From DATJGR01 sp041739525 (GTDB lineage: Bacteria > Pseudomonadota > Gammaproteobacteria > Pseudomonadales > Azotimanducaceae), in contig JBGSNQ010000192.1 in NCBI GenBank assembly GCA_041739525.1, forward strand, positions 62,001 through 126,000: a stretch of 64,000 nucleotides of DNA, written 5' to 3'. Positions 57,856 through 64,000 of this stretch are shown here, piece after piece (position 1 is the stretch's first letter; each line of letters begins with the position of its first letter). Below the pieces are notes generated by a model. The model did not search any database. It was not told the DNA's origin and worked only from the letters and a program-made list of their open reading frames with translations. The position numbers and the translations under genes are program-made.

Positions 57856-59106
57856 ATGAAAACGCTGGTACTGACGCTTTGCCTGACGATCGTATGCGCT
57901 GGAACGTATGCCGCGGAGCCCGGCGGCATCATGGTCGGCGCTCCGCCGCCCGCCGCGCAACAGGTGACGCTCGAGAACTGGCTAACGCCGCAGTTCAACG
58001 CGTGGTCGTTCCAGCACGTCGAATCGATCATGCCTACCACCACAGTCGACCGCGGCACCGGTGCAGTTAGTGCACTCGACGCGCAGCCTTACGATCTCGG
58101 CAAGTTCGAATTCGCCGATCCCACCGGTAAGAAACGCAACGTCGCACAATTCCTCAGCGACCAGCACATCGACGCTCTGGTGCTGTGGTCGAACGGCAAG
58201 CTGCGCTACGAGGTGTACCGCAACGGCGAAACCGCGCGCACGCGCCATCTGATGATGTCGGTGACGAAGTCGTTCACCGGCCTGGTGGCAGAACTGCTGA
58301 TCGCCGAAGGCAAGCTCGACGAAACGAAGTTGGTGACCGACTACGTACCCGAGCTGAAGGGCAGCGCATGGGAAGGTGCAACGCTGCGCGAACTGCTCAA
58401 CATGGAGATCGGCATCGACTTCACCGAGATCTACGACGATCCCAATTCGTCGATCTATCAGTTCAGCTACGCCGCGGGATTCCGGCCCGTTCCCGGCGGC
58501 GTCAGAGCATACCCGTCGCTATATGAGTTCCTGCCGTCGCTGCGCAAGAAGGGCGAGCACGGCAAAGACTTCCACTACGTCACCGCGAATTCCGAGGTGC
58601 TCGGTTGGGTTGTAGAAAAGGTCACCGGCAGCGGCTTCGCCCGCTCCTTCGAACAGAGGATCTACACAAAGATCGGTGCCGAACGCGACGCGTTCTATGC
58701 CACCGATCCGCACGGCAAGGCTATTGCAGGGGGCGGGCTCAGCGTGACCGCACGCGATGCGTTGCGGTTGGCGGTGATGATGTCGCGCGAAGGCAAGTTC
58801 AACGGCCAACAGATCGTTCCAGCCGCGGTGGTTGCGAAGATCGCGGCGGGCAGCACACCGCGGCCGAGTCTCTGGGGCAACGAGAACGGCGGCAAGGACC
58901 ACTCGTACATGTCGCAGTGGTACATCAACCATTCGAACGGCGTCGTGTCGGCTGCCGGCATTCACGGTCAGACGATCTACTTCCTGCCGAAAAGCGACAT
59001 CGCGATGGTCACACAATCGTCGTATCCGGATGCGGACGGTGCGTTCTTCGGCGTACTCGACACGTTCTTCGCCGCCGCTGCAAAAGAGCTGAAAGGCAAA
59101 CCGTAG
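57856..59106 (+). CDS. Exported serine hydrolase of the beta-lactamase fold
   Basis: The 416-residue protein has a signal peptide (KTLVLTLCLTIVCAGTYA, cleavage near residue 20) and the serine beta-lactamase-like fold with SVTK (Ser135, Lys138). A candidate YxN-type region, YVTANSEVLGWV, follows. The 6-aminohexanoate-dimer hydrolase/esterase group of this superfamily is the nearest resemblance. It is probably periplasmic. AAAGGAGA precedes ATG 57856. Stop is 6 bp before the convergent AroE-like stop. Confidence 0.85.
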   Translation: MKTLVLTLCLTIVCAGTYAAEPGGIMVGAPPPAAQQVTLENWLTPQFNAWSFQHVESIMPTTTVDRGTGAVSALDAQPYDLGKFEFADPTGKKRNVAQFLSDQHIDALVLWSNGKLRYEVYRNGETARTRHLMMSVTKSFTGLVAELLIAEGKLDETKLVTDYVPELKGSAWEGATLRELLNMEIGIDFTEIYDDPNSSIYQFSYAAGFRPVPGGVRAYPSLYEFLPSLRKKGEHGKDFHYVTANSEVLGWVVEKVTGSGFARSFEQRIYTKIGAERDAFYATDPHGKAIAGGGLSVTARDALRLAVMMSREGKFNGQQIVPAAVVAKIAAGSTPRPSLWGNENGGKDHSYMSQWYINHSNGVVSAAGIHGQTIYFLPKSDIAMVTQSSYPDADGAFFGVLDTFFAAAAKELKGKP

Positions 59107-59112
59107 CGGTCG

Positions 59113-59910
59113 TCAGCCGACACTCATGAAGCGCAGCAGCATTTCGAGTTGCGCTTCGAGCATCGGTACGCCGGTGTGAATCGCGCGGCCGCGTCGCCGC
59201 GCGATTTCGAGCAGCTGCGTCATTTCCGGCGCGACGACGCACTCGGCCACCAGCGCGCTTCGTTCGATCACCGCTTCGTCGAACGGCAGTGCATCGCGGG
59301 GCTGCATGCCGAGTGACGTGCCGTTCACTGCGAGGTCGATGCGCGGCATCGATGCCACGTCGGTGCAGAGTCGCACCGAAGGGAAAGCTGCGCCGACGCG
59401 CCGCGCAAGTTCGTCCGCTTTCGCCTGCGTTCGATTGACGATGCACAGCGAATTCGCGCCGTGCTTCGCCAGCGCAAACGCAACGGCCGAGGCCGCGCCG
59501 CCTGCACCCGCGAGCAGACAGTGCGCCCCGTCGACCCGATGTCCTTCGCGAGCGAGTCCGCCCACGAAGCCTTCGCCGTCGAGAATGGTGCCTACAAGGC
59601 TGCAGTCCGCGCGCCTCCGGATCACGTTCACCGCACCGACCAGTCGGGCTTCAGGCGTGAGTTCGTCGAGCAGTTGCACGATCGCCGTCTTGTGCGGCAT
59701 CGAGACGATAGCGCCGCCGAAACTCTGCAGATGATGGAGCGCAGCGACAAACTCGGCGAGATCGCCGGCAGCGACGCGCATCGGCGCGAGCACGTATTCG
59801 TCGGCCCGGCCCCATCGCTCCAGCAGTGCATTCGCCATTGCGGGACTGCGCGCGTGAATCAGCGGATCGGCGATCAATCCGAGTAACGTGGTTGCGCCGG
59901 TGATCGGCAT
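59113..59910 (-). CDS. Shikimate dehydrogenase-like protein
   Basis: The 265-residue protein has the shikimate dehydrogenase layout: substrate loop HARSPAMANALLERWG, catalytic Lys74 in MPHKT, NADP-binding LLAGAGGAASAVAFALA, VNRTQAKADELARR, and VNGTSLGM. QLEMLLRFM closes the protein. It may be AroE or a YdiB/quinate-type relative. It follows a cupin and a PQQ-dehydrogenase gene on the same strand, which recalls quinate/shikimate degradation, where a PQQ-dependent quinate dehydrogenase and AroE-like enzymes cooperate. That link is a suggestion, not a demonstration. Confidence 0.85.
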   Translation of the reverse strand: MPITGATTLLGLIADPLIHARSPAMANALLERWGRADEYVLAPMRVAAGDLAEFVAALHHLQSFGGAIVSMPHKTAIVQLLDELTPEARLVGAVNVIRRRADCSLVGTILDGEGFVGGLAREGHRVDGAHCLLAGAGGAASAVAFALAKHGANSLCIVNRTQAKADELARRVGAAFPSVRLCTDVASMPRIDLAVNGTSLGMQPRDALPFDEAVIERSALVAECVVAPEMTQLLEIARRRGRAIHTGVPMLEAQLEMLLRFMSVG

Positions 59911-59930
59911 GCTTCCCCTCGTTTGGTCCG

Positions 59931-60317
59931 TCAGGAGCGCGCGGGAGGATACACGACCTCGTCGTCGGCAATTCGCTCACCGACGATGATGTACCTGAAC
60001 GGCTCGGTACCGGTGTTATCGAGGTAGTGCGCTTCAGCCTGTCCCGCCGGAAAGCAGACGAAGCTGCCGGCGCGCAACTCGAACTGCTGCGCGCCGAGAT
60101 GCAACGTCGCGCATCCGCTCAGTACATACAGGTGCTCTTCTTCCTGCTTGTGCCAATGCGCCGGCTTCGTATTGGAACCCGGCGGCAGTTCGAGAAATCC
60201 CACACCCACTTTCGACGCACCGCCGTAGTCCCCGAGCGCCTTGCCGCGAATCTCCCGGTCGGTACCGGCGTACCACGTCTCGAACGGAAGGTCAGAAATG
60301 TGCACCGGACGTTTCAC
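59931..60317 (-). CDS. Cupin-domain protein
   Basis: The 128-residue single-domain cupin has motif 1 as KPAHWHKQEEEHLYVLSG (metal ligands His, His and Glu) and motif 2 as CFPAGQAEAHYLDN. It is typical of small cupins with oxidoreductase or isomerase roles. Start: GTG 60317, 26 bp after the PQQ-dehydrogenase stop; AroE-like gene follows by 20 bp. The three are likely one operon. Confidence 0.85.
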   Translation of the reverse strand: MKRPVHISDLPFETWYAGTDREIRGKALGDYGGASKVGVGFLELPPGSNTKPAHWHKQEEEHLYVLSGCATLHLGAQQFELRAGSFVCFPAGQAEAHYLDNTGTEPFRYIIVGERIADDEVVYPPARS

Positions 60318-60343
60318 GGCAGCCCCTCGATCGGATCGTCTCC

Positions 60344-62476
60344 CTAACGCGCGGCTGCTCGCATCTCAATCGCCATGTCCTCGTTCGCGCGCTTGATGAC
60401 GTAGTGGCGGATGTTGTCGATCTGCGCCGGCGTGAAGTTCGCCGACCAGCCGACCATGCCGACGTCTTTCAAAACTCCGTCGTGCACGATCTGCTGCCAG
60501 AGCTTTGGATTGTTGAGCGTCGCCGAGTGGCGCAGATCCTTGACGAGCACGCCCGCCACCGCGGCATCGCCGTGGCAGACGGAACAGCTGTTGGCAAAGA
60601 TGTACGCACCGTCTGCGACCTGCTCCGGTGTGCCCGTCACAGGCGGCGGATCGAGCACGGCCTGTGTTTGTTTCACGAGCTCTGGCAGCGTCGCAGTGCC
60701 GTCCAGCTTGAAGACGAGCATGCGGCTCACATTTCGCACGGGGCCCGACTTGCTCGCGAGGACACCGGCGAAGAGATCCCACACGCCGCCCCATCCCGCG
60801 AGTACTGCGACGTACTGTGTGCCGTCGACCGCATAGGTGATCGGGCCCGCGACGACGCCCGTTTGCGCCGCGAACTTCCACAGCAACTTGCCCGCATCGG
60901 CCGAGTAGGCGCGGAACTCACCGCCCGCCGTGCCCTGAAAGACCAGATTACCCGCCGTCGACAACGTGCCGCCGTTGATGGGGCCGGGGTAATCGACGGT
61001 CCAGCGCGGCTTGCGCGCAACGGGATCCCACGCGACGAGCGCGCCGGTCGTCTTGGTGAGCCACGATTCGCGCACGGCGGGATCGGCCGGCATGGCGCCC
61101 GCACTGAAGTCGACGCCGAGCTGCGCGCCCACCTTGCCGGGCTTCCAATCCTTGCCCACCGTCATGAAGGTACCGGCGGCCTCGTTCTTCGGGATGTACA
61201 CGAGCCCGGTCTTCGGGCTGTACGACATCGGATGCCAGGTGTGCGCACCCGTCGCGCTCGGCAGGCTGGTGAACGGTTTGCCTGTAATGTCGTATTTCGC
61301 CTCGGGATTGACGTTCGGGCGACCGGTGACGGGGTCGAGCCCCGACGCCCAGTTCACCGTTGCGAACGCAGTGCCCGAGATGAACTTGCCGGTCTTCGCA
61401 TCGAGCACGTAGAAGAAGCCGTTCTTCGGGGCGTGCAGCACGACGCGCCGCGGTTTGCCGTCGATGTCGAGGGTCGCGGCGATGATCTGCTGGTTCGAAT
61501 CGAAATCCCAGCGATCCTCCGGCGTTTCCTGATAGTGCCAGACGTATTCGCCGGTGTCGGCTCGGATCGCGACGATGGACGCGGTGTAGAGATTGTCGCC
61601 TTCCTCCGTGTTGCGTACGGCGGGATTCCAGGGTTCAGCATTCGCGGTGCCGAAATAGATGAGATCGGTCTCGGGGTCGTACGTTGTCGAATCCCACACC
61701 GTGCCTCCGCCGCCGTACTTCCACCACTCGCCGCTCCAGGTCTTCGCCGCTTTCTCGAGATGTTTGCCCTCGAACGGTTTCGACGGATCGCCCGGCACGG
61801 TGTAGAAGCGCCACGCTTCCTTGCCGCTCTCGGCGTTGAAGGCCGCGATGTAGCCGCGCGTGAAATACTCCGACCCGGCCGCACCGATAACGACCTTGCC
61901 CTTCACGATGCGCGGCGCACCGGTGATCGCCATGTGCGATCCCTCGGGAATGCTGCGCACGTCCCACACGACTTTGCCCGTCGCGGCGTCGAGCGCCACC
62001 ACGTGGCCCGCGAGCGTACCGACGAAGACCTTGCCCTTGTACACGGCGACACCGCGATTGACGGCGTCGCAGCACACATCGACGAGCTTCTCGCGCGGAA
62101 CCTGCGGGTCGTACGACCAGAGGAGCTTGCCCGTCGCGGCGTCGAAGGCTTTGACGATCGACCACGCGGTCGACACGTACATGACGCCGTCGACCACGAT
62201 GGGCGTTGCTTCCTGGCCCCGCGCTGTCTCGAGATCGTGCGACCAGTGCAGCCCGAGCCTCGCGACGTTGGCGTCGTTGATGGACGCCAGCGGTGAGAAA
62301 CGTTGCTCGTCGTATGTGCGGCCGTACGTGAGCCAGTTCGCGCCATCGTCGGCGGCATCGAGCAGCCGCTTGTCGTCGACGTTCGCAGCCTTGTGGCCGG
62401 ACGCGGCGAGGGCGTGCGCGGCGAGCGCGGCCACACAGACGGACACAATCAGACCCGAAGTCAGCTTCGACAACAT
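60344..62476 (-). CDS. PQQ-dependent alcohol dehydrogenase fused to cytochrome c (quinohaemoprotein)
   Basis: The 710-residue periplasmic enzyme has a signal peptide (about 1-24), an eight-bladed PQQ propeller, the adjacent Cys pair DVCCDAVNRG (Cys135, Cys136) that forms the PQQ disulfide, the catalytic-site region TTYDPETDLIYFGTANAEP, and a C-terminal cytochrome c domain with CSVCH (Cys631, Cys634, His635). It oxidises alcohols or sugar-like substrates and passes electrons to haem, then to the respiratory chain. ATG 62476 has GGGAGGG 9 nt upstream. Ca2+ or lanthanide use cannot be read here. Divergent from a DUF3047 lipoprotein gene. Confidence 0.9.
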   Translation of the reverse strand: MLSKLTSGLIVSVCVAALAAHALAASGHKAANVDDKRLLDAADDGANWLTYGRTYDEQRFSPLASINDANVARLGLHWSHDLETARGQEATPIVVDGVMYVSTAWSIVKAFDAATGKLLWSYDPQVPREKLVDVCCDAVNRGVAVYKGKVFVGTLAGHVVALDAATGKVVWDVRSIPEGSHMAITGAPRIVKGKVVIGAAGSEYFTRGYIAAFNAESGKEAWRFYTVPGDPSKPFEGKHLEKAAKTWSGEWWKYGGGGTVWDSTTYDPETDLIYFGTANAEPWNPAVRNTEEGDNLYTASIVAIRADTGEYVWHYQETPEDRWDFDSNQQIIAATLDIDGKPRRVVLHAPKNGFFYVLDAKTGKFISGTAFATVNWASGLDPVTGRPNVNPEAKYDITGKPFTSLPSATGAHTWHPMSYSPKTGLVYIPKNEAAGTFMTVGKDWKPGKVGAQLGVDFSAGAMPADPAVRESWLTKTTGALVAWDPVARKPRWTVDYPGPINGGTLSTAGNLVFQGTAGGEFRAYSADAGKLLWKFAAQTGVVAGPITYAVDGTQYVAVLAGWGGVWDLFAGVLASKSGPVRNVSRMLVFKLDGTATLPELVKQTQAVLDPPPVTGTPEQVADGAYIFANSCSVCHGDAAVAGVLVKDLRHSATLNNPKLWQQIVHDGVLKDVGMVGWSANFTPAQIDNIRHYVIKRANEDMAIEMRAAAR

Positions 62477-62636
62477 CACGGTGATCCCTCCCCAAGGGTG
62501 TGCCGGCGCGATGAATCGGCCGGTGATCCGATCGTGGGGCCAAAGCATCGACTTGTCGAGATGCGGCGGGCGTCCGGGCGACCTGCGAGGCCGTGTTAGA
62601 GTGCCGCGCACCTCAACACAACAGTTCAGGATCGCC

Positions 62637-63781
62637 ATGCGCAAACCTCTACGCCTTCGTTGGCTCTGCAGCCTTACGGCGAGCCTGATGGCGCTCGGAC
62701 TCGTTGCAGCCTGCTCTGAGCAGGAGCCGCCGGCCAGTGCCGCGCAAACGTCTTCGAACTCACCCGCCGACCCGGTGGCTGCCCGCGCGCACGTCGAATT
62801 CAACAATGTTGTCGCCGGCTGGGTGAGCTCCGGTTTGCGCGTCGCGAAGGGCGATGAGGTCGCGATCTTCGCGGATGGCAAGATGGAGGCGATGGGCCTC
62901 GTGCTCGAGCCGCGCTTCCTGCTCTGGTATCGCATAGGCGAGGATGGCGATGCGACGAGCGTCGTCTTCAACCAGGACACGTTCATCGCACCTGTGGACG
63001 GCGAGGTCTTCCTGACGCTGAGGCCACTGGGGCTGTACTGGTCCGATCGCCGCGGCACGTATCCCGCAGGCTTCAGCGACGCGCCCGCGGTGCCTGTCGA
63101 CGTCAAGGTCGACCTCCTTCGTTTCGATGGCACGGCTGCGAGCGGACTGTCGGTGCTCGCGAGCGCTGGGGACGCCGCGGCGAAGGCGGCGCTCGAGAGC
63201 ACTGCAGCGCGTAAGCGTCTGCCCGCCGGCTTCGAGTCGCTGTGGTTTCTCGGACGTGGCAACGTGTGGGCGACGGTGCGAGCGACGGTCGACCGGGCAT
63301 CACCGCCGAGACCAACGACGACGCCGACATCGTCAAGAAGGTGGTCGACTTCCCGCTCACGCCCAATTCCGAGATCACGTTCGACTGGCGTTACGACGCC
63401 GTGCCGGCGCTGGGGCCGGAGACGGAGCAACAGTTCCACGACTACGTCAGCATCGCCGTCGAGCTCGACAACGGCCAGGATCTGACCTGGCTGCGCTCAT
63501 CGCACCTCGACGCCGGCACGCACTTCCATTGCCCGCTGGCGTGGTGGGACACGCGCGAAACGCACTACGTGCTGCAAGGTGCGGAAGCGCCGCTCGGTGA
63601 GTGGACGACTCACACGCGCAACGTGCTCGCCGACTATGCCACCGCGGTCGGCGGCGCGCCGCCGACGCGCATCGTGGGTGTGTGGTTCATCGGCAACAGC
63701 CTGTTCGGTCGACAGCGCGCCGCCGCGAGCTTTGCGGACGTGGTAATCGTGGACGGCGATCAACGGGTGACGGTCTTCTGA
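62637..63781 (+). pseudogene. DUF3047-type lipoprotein gene with a single-base frameshift
   Basis: Frame 1 (from ATG 62637) encodes a lipoprotein signal (lipobox VAAC) and a domain ending FLGRGNVWA; the rest of the protein is found in another frame, beginning GDGASDGRPG and continuing KKVVDFPLTPNSEITFDWRY to the stop at 63781. Joining the two with one extra G in the GGG at 63268-63270 gives the continuous family reading GNVWGDGASDGRPG. DUF3047 is a beta-sandwich-like domain of unknown function, here after a galactose-binding-like N-domain. A real one-base deletion, a sequencing error or a programmed shift are possible. Divergent from the PQQ-dehydrogenase gene. Confidence 0.7.
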
Positions 63782-63903
63782 AGGTCGCCGTGACGACGCG
63801 GGCGCAGCAAACCTGACAGTCCCGCGGCAGGCGCCTCCTTCACGTGCATCTACACATGCTGGCGCTTTGCAGCATCCACGCTAACGAGCACGGCAAGCTG
63901 CGT

Positions 63904-64000
63904 TCAACCGCTCGCTTCGCGCATCGCACTACCCATCACCGTTTCGATCACGTGACGCGTCATCGCCTGTGCCAGTTCGTGCTCACCGATGAACACTTCG
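63904..64000 (-). CDS. C-terminal end of an unrecognised gene (runs off the right edge)
   Basis: The last 31 codons of a leftward gene are visible, ending in TGA at 63904-63906: GEHELAQAMTRHVIETVMGS then AMREASG. The codons look coding (GC-rich third positions). The short piece is not enough to name the protein. Between its stop and the DUF3047 gene, 122 bp hold nothing recognised. Confidence 0.45.
   Translation of the reverse strand, partial: EVFIGEHELAQAMTRHVIETVMGSAMREASG

Noticed and set aside
60404..62296. A long plus-strand open frame opposite the PQQ dehydrogenase gene
   Set aside because: It is the complement of a strongly conserved gene; its product is Arg/His-rich with no motif, as expected from antisense reading of GC-rich coding DNA.

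Overview
The window is GC-rich, densely packed DNA from a Gram-negative bacterium. Signs of an outer membrane and periplasm are a Braun-type (Lpp-like) lipoprotein ending in Lys beside its likely L,D-transpeptidase, several lipobox or signal-peptide proteins, a PQQ dehydrogenase with fused cytochrome c, and a lysozyme-inhibitor-like secreted protein. RsgA, TldD/TldE, a DbpA-type DEAD-box helicase, XthA and Ogt fit a proteobacterium. Two Baeyer-Villiger monooxygenases, an acyl-CoA synthetase and an acyl-CoA dehydrogenase point to an environmental Gammaproteobacterium that oxidises lipids or sterols. That placement is inference. No rRNA, tRNA, insertion sequence, phage or CRISPR array was found.

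Layout. 1-8 kb: the edge of a GT51 transglycosylase, an acyl-CoA synthetase, a DEAD-box helicase, rsgA, and a leftward set of ExbB-like channel, phage-holin-like protein and histidine phosphatase. 8-18 kb: an orphan short gene, a leftward run (AI-2E permease, hemolysin III, alpha/beta hydrolase), an M1 aminopeptidase lipoprotein with a NYN/OST-HTH protein, a GST, a coupled pair of DMSP-lyase-like cupin and BesD-like Fe/2OG oxygenase, then lpp facing an L,D-transpeptidase. 18-27 kb: an MFS permease coupled to an exported thioredoxin; rightward, a lysine-2,3-aminomutase-like radical SAM enzyme, two different ATP-grasp ligases, a GNAT acetyltransferase and an acyl-CoA dehydrogenase in one tight cluster, followed by an MHS-type transporter. 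26.7-38.5 kb: BVMO, tldD-tldE, methyltransferases, TRIC-like channel, Nudix, a decayed EAL fragment, a second BVMO, and an AdaA-AlkA fusion with ogt. 38-48.5 kb: many small accessory genes (GNATs, F420-type reductase, GST, HTH regulators, MOSC/racemase/TPR/membrane operon, ArsR with two SRPBCC proteins). 48.5-64 kb: a P460-like haem protein, a 21-bp tandem repeat, an amidase, two antibiotic-kinase-like genes with a GNAT, two serine beta-lactamase-fold hydrolases, small metabolic and stress genes, a PQQ-ADH/cupin/AroE-like operon, and a DUF3047 lipoprotein gene broken by a one-base frameshift.

Gene organisation is compact. Stop/start overlaps of the ATGA, GTGA and TAGTG type join at least fifteen gene pairs, so translational coupling identifies likely functional partners. 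The best candidate for an undescribed system is the aminomutase/double ATP-grasp/GNAT cluster at 20.1-24.1 kb. The cupin plus BesD-like oxygenase pair at 15.5-16.9 kb is second. Regulatory DNA of note: two TGTC-N10-GACA boxes ahead of a membrane-protein/XRE operon, a KstR-like box ahead of the first BVMO, an ArsR-type operator, and perfect dyads just downstream of likely -10 elements of rsgA, the GST gene and tldD.
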